A stretch of DNA of 33,443 nt from positions 1 to 33,443 of the forward strand of contig URDD01000021.1 in the NCBI GenBank assembly GCA_900546395.1. Direction: 5' to 3'. Made by a program: the position numbers and the translations under genes. The stretch is from an uncultured Bacteroidales bacterium (GTDB taxonomy: Bacteria > Bacteroidota > Bacteroidia > Bacteroidales > UBA932). Shown here piece by piece: positions 1 to 8,565 of the stretch. The notes under the pieces are model-generated. The model worked only from the letters and a program-made list of their open reading frames with translations. It had not been told where the DNA came from and searched no databases. Positions within the stretch are counted from its first letter, which is position 1, and each line of letters starts with the position of its first letter.

Positions 1-1104
1 TGAAAATGAAATCTGCGCAGGAGAACAAGACAGTGACAAAGTATGGAGGAGATTCATATAGTCACACATACCTGCGTATGACTCTCGGGTGTACATATCT
101 CTCTCCAGCTTTCCTACCGGCTTCAGAGTAAATGCCTTGACAGCCTCATAATCTTTTCTGAAATGCTCCCTCATTTCCGCATCTACAAGCTTCTTGTTCA
201 CCTTTACCAGATCAGCGGAAAGTTTCTTGGAAACAACCTGCCCGTCCTTTACCTCCACTTCCACTGTTCCATGGCCGATATTGCGGCAGTGACTTCCGGA
301 GTTGATAAGGCACAAGTCATCCTTTGAAGCAATGAAAGGCCTGTGGTCATGAGAACAGATAAGAAAATCCACACCTTTGAGACTCTTGTAAAGATCCAGG
401 CCCTGACTTTCAAGGACAGAACCGTCTCCGGCCCCGGTCCCGGAGTGCACTGCAACAATCACGACATGCGGATGTTCCTTTTCAATCACCTTATCGACCC
501 CTTCCTGTACCACAGGAATCAGGGACTTGAATTCCATTCCGCTCCAGAGCGACTCCGCAAGCCAATTCTTTATATTGGGATTCGTATATCCTAAAATTGC
601 CACCTTGAGACCGTTCTTGTACACTATGGTATATTCAGGAAAATAAGGTTCCCCATTGTCTGTTCTCAAGGCATTTGCAGCCAGGAACGGAGCCCTCATC
701 TGCTTTGCAACTCTGTCATAGACAGAATGTCCTGTCTCAATATCATGATTTCCTACAGCTACGGCGTCATATCCCATATAGTCTGTAATCCTTGCATACA
801 GGTGAGGAGTAACAGTATCCACATAGTTGAAATAATATGCTGCGTTGTCTCCCTGAAGACAGTCTCCGGCATCTACAAGCAGTACATTTTCAGGACCTTC
901 AGCAGTGCGAACACTATCTACATATCTGGCCACTGCAAGCAGGGACTCTTTGGTATTGCCGCCCACATAAAGCGAATCGAAAAACCGGCCGTGGACATCA
1001 TTTGTGGTAAAAAGCTGAAGCCGGTATGTCCCGTCCTTCGGTCCGGCACAAGATACGGCTGTCAGGACAAGAATAAGAAAAACGAGAAGATTATGTTTTC
1101 TCAT
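1..1104 (-). CDS. 5'-nucleotidase-type metallophosphatase lipoprotein, 3' end cut by window edge
   Basis: The reading frame runs from an ATG at 1104 to the window edge, giving 368 codons with no stop, so the C-terminus is missing. The N-terminus is a lipoprotein signal ending VSC, with the lipidated Cys at residue 19, so the protein is probably anchored facing the periplasm or cell surface. The UshA/5'-nucleotidase metallophosphatase motifs appear in order: TNDVHG at 34-39, GDCLQG at 80-85, GNHD at 118-121, a VHSG near 219-222, and SHDH at 251-254. These supply the two-metal ligands. Family members hydrolyse nucleoside 5'-monophosphates or 2',3'-cyclic nucleotides; the exact substrate cannot be read here. 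The visible part covers the catalytic domain and only the beginning of the substrate-binding C-terminal domain. It starts 39 bases after the nitrilase-family gene and is probably cotranscribed with it. Confidence 0.88.
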   Translation of the reverse strand, partial: MRKHNLLVFLILVLTAVSCAGPKDGTYRLQLFTTNDVHGRFFDSLYVGGNTKESLLAVARYVDSVRTAEGPENVLLVDAGDCLQGDNAAYYFNYVDTVTPHLYARITDYMGYDAVAVGNHDIETGHSVYDRVAKQMRAPFLAANALRTDNGEPYFPEYTIVYKNGLKVAILGYTNPNIKNWLAESLWSGMEFKSLIPVVQEGVDKVIEKEHPHVVIVAVHSGTGAGDGSVLESQGLDLYKSLKGVDFLICSHDHRPFIASKDDLCLINSGSHCRNIGHGTVEVEVKDGQVVSKKLSADLVKVNKKLVDAEMREHFRKDYEAVKAFTLKPVGKLERDMYTRESYAGMCDYMNLLHTLSLSCSPAQISFS

Positions 1105-1143
1105 ATACTTTGTTTATTTGAAGTTAATTATAACAATCCGATA

Positions 1144-1962
1144 CTATATACCGGTATTTATCAGATCCAGAATCGGGAATCCTTCGCGGAAACGCATCAT
1201 CGGTTCTTTTTCCAGACGTGCGTATACCACTTCTGTGCCATTAATATCAATACACTTTCCCTTTGACCTGCCCCTATAATCAATGACAGCAGAATTTCCG
1301 CTGTATTCAAGCAAAGCATCATTTCCTGTCCTGTTACAGAAAACGGACCAGCAGACATTTTCTATTGCCCTGGCTTTCAGTAAAATATCTGCCGCAGCAT
1401 TCCTTGCTACCGGCCAGTTTGCCACATTCAGATAAAGATCATACGGCTGTTCTGCAAAATTCCTGCACCATTCAGGAAAACGAAGATCAAAACATATATT
1501 AGGAAGGATTCTCCACCCCTTATATTCAAAGACTTCCCTTCTGCTGCCTGCCACATATGCAGCATCCTCACCTCCGAAGAAAAGATGCCCCTTGTCATAT
1601 TTCAGAACGGAAGTTTTCTCTCCTTCAGGATATACAAAAAAGAGTCTGTTGTATCGCACCCCGTTTTCACTTACAGGGACAGATCCGGCCAATGCACACC
1701 CGTACCTGGCTGACACCGATTTCATCCAGTCCAAAGTAAAAGATGATTCCGCCGGCTCTGCCACTGCCGGATTCATCGAAAAGCCGACAGCAAAAAACTC
1801 AGGCAGCACCACCAGGTCAGGCCGGAGAGGAAACACATCAGAAAACACACCGTCAAGTACAGAATCAATCCCTGAAAGGCTCTCCCTTGTATTTTCCCAA
1901 GAAGCAGAAAACTGCAGCAAGGCCACATTCAAATAATTACAAGTATTCTTTTCCAATACCAT
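1144..1962 (-). CDS. Nitrilase-superfamily (C-N hydrolase) amidase, omega-amidase/YafV-like
   Basis: A 272-residue cytosolic protein with no signal peptide. The nitrilase catalytic triad is visible: Glu55 in VVLPEFFAVGF, Lys124 in YDKGHLF, and Cys157 in NICFDLRFPEW. The DLRFPEW and YDKGHLF contexts resemble the YafV/omega-amidase branch, which hydrolyses alpha-ketoglutaramate or alpha-ketosuccinamate left after glutamine or asparagine transamination. That assignment is by motif similarity; another small amide substrate is possible. The start is an ATG 15 bases after the stop of the upstream outer-membrane-like gene, and the 5'-nucleotidase gene follows 39 bases downstream, so the three genes probably form one transcript. 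Confidence 0.85.
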   Translation of the reverse strand: MVLEKNTCNYLNVALLQFSASWENTRESLSGIDSVLDGVFSDVFPLRPDLVVLPEFFAVGFSMNPAVAEPAESSFTLDWMKSVSARYGCALAGSVPVSENGVRYNRLFFVYPEGEKTSVLKYDKGHLFFGGEDAAYVAGSRREVFEYKGWRILPNICFDLRFPEWCRNFAEQPYDLYLNVANWPVARNAAADILLKARAIENVCWSVFCNRTGNDALLEYSGNSAVIDYRGRSKGKCIDINGTEVVYARLEKEPMMRFREGFPILDLINTGI

Positions 1963-1977
1963 AATACTTTAATATTT

Positions 1978-3249
1978 TCATTTCTTTCCTGACACCCTGT
2001 CCAGCAGAGACTGGAGATTAAAGACCAATGAAACCTTCTGCTGCCAGCCGGAAAATGTCCAGTCATTGAAATGCAGTACTGCTGCAATCCTCAAATTAAG
2101 GAAATCCGATATCCTCGGCTCATAAAAAGCTTCCAGTCTGTCATAGAAACCAAGACCGCCATTATCAAGGGATACCTTATAGAATGGCTCACCCATATAA
2201 AGAAGATTGCCATAGGTCATTCCTGCCGCATCCTTGTTCCTGTAATAAGGCATCATCGATGTTCCGTAGAAAAGATAGTTTTCTATACCGACATTCCAAT
2301 TCCTTACAGCAGCGGTAAATTCACCGCCGTGCGGGAAAGTATATTTACCGATATTCCTCCTGTCATTCTGCAAGGACTGAAGCCATCCGAACCTCAAATC
2401 AAGCCTCTGCAGTCCGGTCATTGACGAAAAGTCCAGCTTGAAAAACGGATTCAGCAGCGCATTGTCAACGACACCTTCGACATGCTCCGCCCCGGCATAA
2501 TGATAAAGGTATGCCGAATAACCCAGTGATAACAAATCTGTTATATCCGCATCTCCTGAAGAGAAAATCATAAAACGCTCTCTTCTGTCCACTCCGTACA
2601 TTCCCATCCAGTCGCACCCCACTTCATATTTGGCCGAAGGACGCTTGAATTTGAGCAGAAGACCTTCTATATTATTGTCATAAAAACGTAGAGAATCAGA
2701 AAAGAAAGCATTGGAATAATTTCCTGTCATAAAGCGGCGCGGAAAAATACCTGCTATGATATCCATATCCGTCCTTCCTGCCGTAAAACTATATTTATAC
2801 CAAAGCGTTATCTCTCTGAACAGATCCTTGTTGACCTGACTTTTGGCAAGTTCCGGAGAGTTTGGGTCAGTGGAAATATCCGGTGGTATAGGAGAGTCCC
2901 CGAAGTCTTTCATAACATCAATTCCAAGCATAAGGCTATGAACCCCGCCTTTCCGTTCCGTAAGTGATATTCCTATCGACGGAGTCAGTCTTGCTCCGAA
3001 AACTGTCCTTGATTCAGAAATCTCAGCCGCATCATACTCACGGTTGTCAAAATTCATCTCAAAATCCACATCGTACCTGAAGGCAACCTTCCCCACACTC
3101 TTCCTGTTACTATCTGCCGACACAACACCTGCGCCCGTATCGGCAGAAACAGAATCCTCATCTGACCCGCAAAGTGCGCCTGCATATGAATTTACACTGA
3201 CAAACTGTATCAAAAACACCACTAATGTTAAATAATCAAATCTCCTCAT
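1978..3249 (-). CDS. Putative outer-membrane protein of unknown function, signal peptide
   Basis: A 423-residue protein starting at an ATG at 3249 that is followed at once by a typical signal peptide (MRRFDYLTLVVFLIQF..., likely cut after the Ala of SYA). The open frame extends further upstream to 3585, but that part overlaps glpA on the other strand and precedes the signal peptide, so it is rejected. The mature part has many short alternating aromatic/hydrophobic stretches and ends VSLVFNLQSLL before a short basic tail, which suggests an outer-membrane beta-barrel. I do not recognise the family and assign no function. It is the first gene of a probable operon with the amidase and 5'-nucleotidase genes, and a -7 box lies just upstream at 3285-3292. 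Confidence 0.72.
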   Translation of the reverse strand: MRRFDYLTLVVFLIQFVSVNSYAGALCGSDEDSVSADTGAGVVSADSNRKSVGKVAFRYDVDFEMNFDNREYDAAEISESRTVFGARLTPSIGISLTERKGGVHSLMLGIDVMKDFGDSPIPPDISTDPNSPELAKSQVNKDLFREITLWYKYSFTAGRTDMDIIAGIFPRRFMTGNYSNAFFSDSLRFYDNNIEGLLLKFKRPSAKYEVGCDWMGMYGVDRRERFMIFSSGDADITDLLSLGYSAYLYHYAGAEHVEGVVDNALLNPFFKLDFSSMTGLQRLDLRFGWLQSLQNDRRNIGKYTFPHGGEFTAAVRNWNVGIENYLFYGTSMMPYYRNKDAAGMTYGNLLYMGEPFYKVSLDNGGLGFYDRLEAFYEPRISDFLNLRIAAVLHFNDWTFSGWQQKVSLVFNLQSLLDRVSGKK

Positions 3250-3284
3250 ACTTACTTCCAAGGCTAATATTCTGATTTCAGGGC

Positions 3285-3292
3285 CAAATTTA
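3285..3292 (-). promoter_or_regulatory. Candidate Bacteroidota -7 box for the outer-membrane gene
   Basis: On the minus strand this reads TAAATTTG, an exact match to TAnnTTTG, 36 bases before the ATG at 3249. No good TTTG -33 element is seen at the usual distance, so the call rests on the -7 box and position alone. Confidence 0.45.
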
Positions 3293-3356
3293 ACATAAAT
3301 CCGGAAACTATATACGATTATATATGATATTGTATAATAAATTCTCTGTTTTATTA

Positions 3357-3401
3357 TTTCGTTTCGAAATAAATTCATACCTTTGTATTTCGTATTGAAA
3401 T
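3357..3401 (+). promoter_or_regulatory. glpA promoter with flanking TTTCG/GAAAT operator-like half-sites
   Basis: The -7 box TACCTTTG is at 3378-3385, 26 bases before the glpA ATG. It is flanked by TTTCG at 3357-3361 and 3362-3366, the second forming the palindrome TTTCGAAA (3362-3369), and by an interrupted repeat ATTTC (3387-3391) / GAAAT (3397-3401). No TTTG -33 element is present. Repeated TTTCG half-sites around a glp promoter suggest binding by a GlpR-type (DeoR family) repressor; that is inference, and no glpR gene lies in the window. Confidence 0.5.
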
Positions 3402-3411
3402 CATCATAATT

Positions 3412-5031
3412 ATGACAGTTACTGGCAAAAATAGAGACAACGAATTTGACGTAATCATTGTCGGTGGAGGAATTACAGGAGCGGGAACAGCCCGAGACTG
3501 TGCATTGAGAGGGCTGAAAGTCCTGCTCATCGAAAGAATGGACATTGCCACAGGAGCTACCGGACGAAACCACGGCCTTCTGCATAGCGGCGCCCGTTAT
3601 GCAGTCACCGACAGGGAATCAGCAGAGGAATGTATAAAAGAGAACATGATTCTCCGTAAAATTGCCAGGCACTGTGTAGAAGAAACAGACGGATTCTTCA
3701 TCACTCTGCCTGAAGATGACCTGGGATACCAGGCAACTTTTGTCGATTCTTGTCTTAAAGCCGGAATAAAGGCTGAAATAATTGATCCTGAAGAAGCAAA
3801 AAGACTTGAACCTTCAGTAAACCCGACTATTACAGGTGCTGTAAGGGTTCCTGACGGCTCTGTTGACCCGTTCCGGCTTACCAGCGCCAATATCATGGAC
3901 GCTAAACTCCACGGAGCTAAAGTTCTCGTCTACACAGAACTGAAATCGTTCATCAAGGACGGAGATACTGTCAAAGGAGTGAAAGTCTATAATCACATAA
4001 CACATCAGGAAAGCGAATACTATGCCCCTGTAACCGTCAATGCAGGAGGAATATGGGGACATCATATAGCTGAAATGGCAGGAGCTGCCATCAATATGTT
4101 CCCTTCAAAGGGCGCTCTGCTGATTTTCGGACACAGGGTGAACAATGTTGTCCTGAACAGGTGCCGCAAGCCGGCAAATGCCGACATCCTCGTCCCGGGT
4201 GACACAATCTGTGTCATAGGAACTACATCCAGCAGGGTTCCTTTCGAAGAGGTTGACAACATGAAAGTCACTCAGGATGAAGTAGATGTACTCCTTTCAG
4301 AGGGAGCAAAACTTGCACCGTCTCTTGCCACAACAAGAATTCTCCGTGCATATGCGGGAGTCAGGCCTTTGGTATCAGCAGACAATGACCCTTCCGGAAG
4401 AAACATAAGCCGTGGCATAGTGCTTCTTGACCACGAGACTCGTGACGGAATAAAGGGCTTTATCAGCATAACCGGAGGAAAACTGATGACGTACAGGCTT
4501 ATGGGAGAATGGGCTGCCGACGCAGTATGCAAAAAACTCGGAGTCGGGCGTAAATGCGAGACAATGACAAAACCTCTTCCAGGCTCCAAGGCTGAAAACA
4601 TTGACGAGATTTCAAAAAAGATATGGGCAAAGCCTTCTACACAGCACAAGGCAACTGCAGGAAGACACGGTGACCTTATAAATAATATTTCCATTAAGGA
4701 TGAATACGAAGCAAGTCTGGTATGCGAGTGTGAGGAAGTAACTGTAGGTGAAGTTGAATATGCAGCCAAAGAGCTTGATGTACATAATCTTACAGACCTT
4801 AGAAGACGTACCAGAGTAGGAATGGGAACCTGCCAGGGAGAGCTTTGCGCCTGCAGGGCAGCAGGCCTTCTGTCAAAAGCAAGAGGCTGCGCAAAAGAAG
4901 GTAAAAAGGATTTATGCAATTTCGTAAATGAACGGTGGAAAGGCACTTATCCGGTAAGTTGGGGTGACACTTTGCGAGAGAACGAATATTCCCAGTGGGT
5001 ATATTCTGGTGTATGTGGCCTGGAAAAATAA
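3412..5031 (+). CDS. glpA: Anaerobic glycerol-3-phosphate dehydrogenase subunit A
   Basis: The 539-residue flavoprotein subunit of the anaerobic sn-glycerol-3-phosphate dehydrogenase, close to the length of E. coli GlpA. It oxidises glycerol 3-phosphate to dihydroxyacetone phosphate using FAD. The Rossmann FAD-binding motif VGGGITGAG is at about residues 17-25, followed by the DAO-type oxidoreductase fold. The C-terminus carries a BFD-like [2Fe-2S] domain with CEC at 438-440 and CQGELC at 474-479, giving four likely cluster ligands. It is first in a tight glpABC operon (glpB begins 36 bases downstream). The ATG at 3412 follows an A/T-rich leader and a -7 box at 3378-3385. No glycerol kinase or facilitator gene is adjacent, so the glycerol 3-phosphate source lies elsewhere. 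Confidence 0.97.
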   Translation: MTVTGKNRDNEFDVIIVGGGITGAGTARDCALRGLKVLLIERMDIATGATGRNHGLLHSGARYAVTDRESAEECIKENMILRKIARHCVEETDGFFITLPEDDLGYQATFVDSCLKAGIKAEIIDPEEAKRLEPSVNPTITGAVRVPDGSVDPFRLTSANIMDAKLHGAKVLVYTELKSFIKDGDTVKGVKVYNHITHQESEYYAPVTVNAGGIWGHHIAEMAGAAINMFPSKGALLIFGHRVNNVVLNRCRKPANADILVPGDTICVIGTTSSRVPFEEVDNMKVTQDEVDVLLSEGAKLAPSLATTRILRAYAGVRPLVSADNDPSGRNISRGIVLLDHETRDGIKGFISITGGKLMTYRLMGEWAADAVCKKLGVGRKCETMTKPLPGSKAENIDEISKKIWAKPSTQHKATAGRHGDLINNISIKDEYEASLVCECEEVTVGEVEYAAKELDVHNLTDLRRRTRVGMGTCQGELCACRAAGLLSKARGCAKEGKKDLCNFVNERWKGTYPVSWGDTLRENEYSQWVYSGVCGLEK

Positions 5032-5067
5032 ATGAGTTGAATAATTGCAAAACTTGCAGTATAGATT

Positions 5068-6324
5068 ATGAGATTTGACACAGTAATCATAGGAGGCGGA
5101 CTTGCAGGTCTGGTATGCGGTATCAGACTGCAGAAAGCAGGACAGAAATGCGCGATAATTGCCGCCGGACAGAATGCGATGCATTTCTCGTCAGGGTATT
5201 TTGACCTTTTGAACAAGATGCCTGACGGAACTGATGTAGATGAGCCTTTGAAGGCAATGGTATCACTTGGCGAAGATCATCCTTACTCTAAAATAGGAAA
5301 GTCTCTTTTTGAAAGGTATCTTTCCGAAACAGTTCCTTTCTTTGAAAATTGCGGAATATCCCTTAACGGCTACCCGGAAAAAAACGGATTCAGAATATCA
5401 CCTGCCGGAGAGTTTAGAAAGACCTGGCTCGGCCTTGACGAATTCAAGGTACTCGAATCTGACAGTGACAGACCAGGGAAAAAGGTTCTTATTGCCAATA
5501 TAGAAGGCTATCTTGATTTCAACACTTCATTTATAGCCGACGCTCTGGAAGAAAAAGGAATCGGATGTAAAATCATTCCTGTCAGACTTGACGAAATGGA
5601 AAGGCTGCGCAAAAACCCCAGCGAGATGCGATCAACAAACATCGCAAAAGTAATGGAGCATAAAGAAGTGTGGGAAAAAGCAGTAAAACAGATTAAAAAT
5701 GCCATTACAGACGAAGATGCTGTGATACTGCCTGCCCTTTTAGGCATTTCTGATGCAGAAGTGTCAGCATCAATGAAAGAGAAAATCGGGAAAGAGGTAT
5801 ATATGGTTGCAACAATGCCGCCATCAGTCCCGGGAATCCGTTCTCAGATGAGAATGAAAGCGGAATTTGAAAATGCCGGCGGAATCTTCCTGCAAGGTGA
5901 CACTGCTTGCAATCCTGAGATCAAGAATGGAAAAGTTATAAGCATAAGCACGGTAAATTTCGATGACATAAGACTTTATGCAGATAACTTCATCCTTGCA
6001 AGCGGAAGTTTTTTCAGCAAAGGTCTTAATGCGACTCCTGACAGAATATCAGAAACAGTATTCGACCTGGATATTGACGCCAGTACGGAAAGGAAAGACT
6101 GGTATGACACTGAATTCTTTGCCAGACAAAACTACATATCCTTTGGAGTCAGGACAGACAAAGACTTCAGGTGCTATAAAGACGGTAATATCATTGAAAA
6201 CCTTTATGCCGCAGGTTCAATTCTGAGCGGATGCAACGCCCTTTATGAAGGATGCGGAGCCGGAACGGCAATATTCAGCGCATTTAAAGTGTCTGATACA
6301 ATACTTGAATCATCCGAGAAATAA
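5068..6324 (+). CDS. glpB: Anaerobic glycerol-3-phosphate dehydrogenase subunit B
   Basis: The 418-residue second subunit of the GlpABC complex, almost the same length as the E. coli protein. The N-terminus has the FAD/nucleotide-binding motif VIIGGGLAGLVCG (about residues 6-18), typical of GlpB, and the C-terminus has the flavoprotein-type GSILSGCNALYEGCGAGTA stretch. GlpB passes electrons from the GlpA flavin towards the iron-sulfur subunit GlpC and the membrane. It lies between glpA and glpC, with only five bases separating its stop from the glpC ATG, so the three are surely cotranscribed. Confidence 0.95.
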   Translation: MRFDTVIIGGGLAGLVCGIRLQKAGQKCAIIAAGQNAMHFSSGYFDLLNKMPDGTDVDEPLKAMVSLGEDHPYSKIGKSLFERYLSETVPFFENCGISLNGYPEKNGFRISPAGEFRKTWLGLDEFKVLESDSDRPGKKVLIANIEGYLDFNTSFIADALEEKGIGCKIIPVRLDEMERLRKNPSEMRSTNIAKVMEHKEVWEKAVKQIKNAITDEDAVILPALLGISDAEVSASMKEKIGKEVYMVATMPPSVPGIRSQMRMKAEFENAGGIFLQGDTACNPEIKNGKVISISTVNFDDIRLYADNFILASGSFFSKGLNATPDRISETVFDLDIDASTERKDWYDTEFFARQNYISFGVRTDKDFRCYKDGNIIENLYAAGSILSGCNALYEGCGAGTAIFSAFKVSDTILESSEK

Positions 6325-6329
6325 TAATT

Positions 6330-7571
6330 ATGGCTGAGACAAAAAATATGGAAATGCAGGAACACAATATAAGCGAAAACAATTTCGAACAGTGCATAAA
6401 ATGTACTATATGTACAGTATATTGCCCTGTCGTACCGGTAAATCCTGACTACCCGGGGCCGAAACAGGCCGGTCCTGACGGGGAAAGGCTCAGACTCAAA
6501 AAAGGTATTTTCTTTGAAGATACACTCAAATACTGCCTGAACTGCAAGCGTTGCGAAGTTGCCTGTCCTTCAGGTGTACGTATCGGAGACATTATACAGT
6601 CTGCGCGTATAAAATACGGCAAAAAGACACCTAAACTCCGTGATATGATGCTTGCCAGCACAGACTTCATGGGCAGCATTGCCACTAAAATGGCACCTGT
6701 CGTAAATACGACACTGGGCATCAAGCCGGTGAAACTGGCAATGGACGGTATCCTGAAAATCGATCACCACAGAACCTTCCCGAAATATGCCTCACAGACA
6801 TTTGAAAGCTGGTTCAGGAAAAATGCTGCTGAAAAACAGAAAACATTCAGCAAGCATGTTGCATATTTCCACGGATGCTACGCAAATTACAATTATCCGC
6901 AGCTCGGAAAGGATTTCGTAAAGGTAATGAACGCCCTTGGATACGGAGTAAATCTTCTGGATAAGGAAAAATGCTGCGGCGTAGCAATGATTTCCAACGG
7001 AATGATTGACTCTGCAAAGAAAAATGCAAAGCACAACATAAGCATTTTTGAAAAAGCTCTTTCTACCGGAGGTAATGAGGCTGTGCTTGGCACTTCTTCT
7101 ACTTGCTCTTTCACAATAAGGGACGAATATCCACATCTTCTCGGGCTGGACAACAGCAGTGTAAGAGACAGCATAGAACTTGCCTCCCGATTCATATACA
7201 GACTGATCGACAGCGGCAAGGCTTCCCTTAAATTCAAAAAAGACTATAAGGCAAGAATCGCATACCACACGCCTTGCCATATGGAAAAACTTGGATGGGG
7301 CATTTTCTCCACAGAACTGATAAAAATGATTCCAGGTGTAGAGTTCAAGATGCTTGACTCAAACTGCTGCGGAATTGCAGGAACATACGGATTCAAGAAA
7401 GAAAACTATAAGGTATCCCAGGCTATCGGAAAACCGCTGTTCGACCAGATAAAATCCTTCGACCCAGACTTTGTGGCCTGCGACTGCGAGACCTGCAAAT
7501 GGCAGATTGAAATGTCTACAGGATACCAGGTCAAGAACCCGATTTCCATCCTGGCTGAAGCTTTGGAATAA
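6330..7571 (+). CDS. glpC: Anaerobic glycerol-3-phosphate dehydrogenase subunit C
   Basis: The 413-residue iron-sulfur subunit that anchors GlpAB at the membrane and passes electrons to menaquinone. Two [4Fe-4S] ferredoxin-type motifs are visible: C22-C25-C28-C32 followed by Pro, and C69-C72-C75-C79 followed by Pro. The rest contains two CCG-type cysteine-rich domains, with EKCCGVAM in the first and NCCGIAGTYG in the second, as in heterodisulfide reductase and succinate:quinone reductase type E proteins. It is slightly longer than E. coli GlpC, with a short N-terminal extension. It is the last gene of the operon, and its stop codon merges into a strong terminator hairpin. Confidence 0.95.
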   Translation: MAETKNMEMQEHNISENNFEQCIKCTICTVYCPVVPVNPDYPGPKQAGPDGERLRLKKGIFFEDTLKYCLNCKRCEVACPSGVRIGDIIQSARIKYGKKTPKLRDMMLASTDFMGSIATKMAPVVNTTLGIKPVKLAMDGILKIDHHRTFPKYASQTFESWFRKNAAEKQKTFSKHVAYFHGCYANYNYPQLGKDFVKVMNALGYGVNLLDKEKCCGVAMISNGMIDSAKKNAKHNISIFEKALSTGGNEAVLGTSSTCSFTIRDEYPHLLGLDNSSVRDSIELASRFIYRLIDSGKASLKFKKDYKARIAYHTPCHMEKLGWGIFSTELIKMIPGVEFKMLDSNCCGIAGTYGFKKENYKVSQAIGKPLFDQIKSFDPDFVACDCETCKWQIEMSTGYQVKNPISILAEALE

Positions 7572-7604
7572 AAAGAAGACGACCCGAATGGGCCGTCTTC
7601 TTTT
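7571..7604. terminator. Bidirectional terminator between glpC and the DUF6340 gene
   Basis: A 15-base stem AAAAGAAGACGACCC / GGGCCGTCTTCTTTT with one mismatch and a GAAT loop. It ends in a T-run on both strands, so it can serve glpABC on the plus strand and the DUF6340 gene, which ends at 7603, on the minus strand. Confidence 0.9.
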
Positions 7605-8535
7605 ATTTAATAATACGTCTAAGCTCTCCTGATATGTTCAGTTTATAGTCGCTGTCAGATCTGTCCAGCCACTCTGTTGCCAGTTCATTCTGTCCAAGCA
7701 TATAGCAGGCAAGAGCGGCATTGTAGGCAGCACAGGACCGCTTCAGCACATTTCCAGAATCCGTAAATTCCAACCAAATATCAAGAGCATCCTTCCATCT
7801 GTATTCATTTGCTGCATATACTGCATCCAGCCATCTTGATGCATCAAAATAGATTATAGGAACAGTAACATTCATCCATGTCGAAAGGAACGATGAGGCA
7901 GCCAGTTTTCCGGTTTCATACCCCGGCCCTGCCAAAGCACTCATACCTTTTCTGATCAACTCCTCTGAAGAGTCTTTACCGTCAGAGTAAGCGACAGGTG
8001 TCGCAGTGCTTGCTCCATTAAATGAAAAGACCGAGTCTGCAGGATTCATTGAATCAAAGACATTTATCCTTATCGTATATGGTACGGAAACTTCTGAAAT
8101 ATACGAAGAATCGGCAGGAACTGAGTTGTCAATGACTTTTGCCGGATTAGAAGCTGAAACCTTGCCGAATACCGGAGTATCAAGAAGAAAAACGACATCA
8201 GTCTCCATATCAAGAAGAATACCAAGCAGTGTCTCCTTCGAATCATAGACCACCCCTGCTTCTTTATCCAGCCGGTAAATCTCGACAGTCTGTTCCCCGC
8301 CAAAATACTCCGATTCAAGTTTCTCGACAAAACCTTCTGCGATTGATGCAGCAAACAGAGAATCCGGATAACTTCCGCCATCAAGATAAACCATACCGAA
8401 CGATTTACGGGCCAAGTCCAATCCAGACTTTGAAGGACGTCTCAACTCTACGTTCATCATATAAGTAGCAGGTCCGCAAGACACTGCCAGAAACGGCAAT
8501 ATTGCCAGAATCATCCAGTAGTAAACCCGTTTCAT
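7603..8535 (-). CDS. DUF6340-family lipoprotein
   Basis: A 310-residue protein with a lipoprotein signal peptide ending LAVSC (Cys20), so it is exported and lipid-anchored. The body resembles the DUF6340 family of Bacteroidota lipoproteins, whose function is unknown. The C-terminal 70 or so residues look like tetratricopeptide-type helices (RWKDALDIW, AAYNAALACYMLGQNELA). It begins 30 bases after the rimO stop and is probably the last gene of the DUF5606-rimO-DUF6340 transcript, ending in the shared bidirectional terminator. The family name rests on my recognition of the overall pattern. Confidence 0.78.
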   Translation of the reverse strand: MKRVYYWMILAILPFLAVSCGPATYMMNVELRRPSKSGLDLARKSFGMVYLDGGSYPDSLFAASIAEGFVEKLESEYFGGEQTVEIYRLDKEAGVVYDSKETLLGILLDMETDVVFLLDTPVFGKVSASNPAKVIDNSVPADSSYISEVSVPYTIRINVFDSMNPADSVFSFNGASTATPVAYSDGKDSSEELIRKGMSALAGPGYETGKLAASSFLSTWMNVTVPIIYFDASRWLDAVYAANEYRWKDALDIWLEFTDSGNVLKRSCAAYNAALACYMLGQNELATEWLDRSDSDYKLNISGELRRIIK

Positions 8536-8565
8536 AGAATATTTCCTGAAATTGTTAAACAGCTT

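Noticed and set aside
3250..3585. N-terminal extension of the outer-membrane gene beyond its signal peptide
   Set aside because: It would place 112 residues before a clear signal peptide, overlap glpA on the other strand and cross both promoters.
4272..4946. 224-codon minus-strand frame inside glpA
   Set aside because: It lies entirely within a well-supported glpA and shows no recognisable domain.
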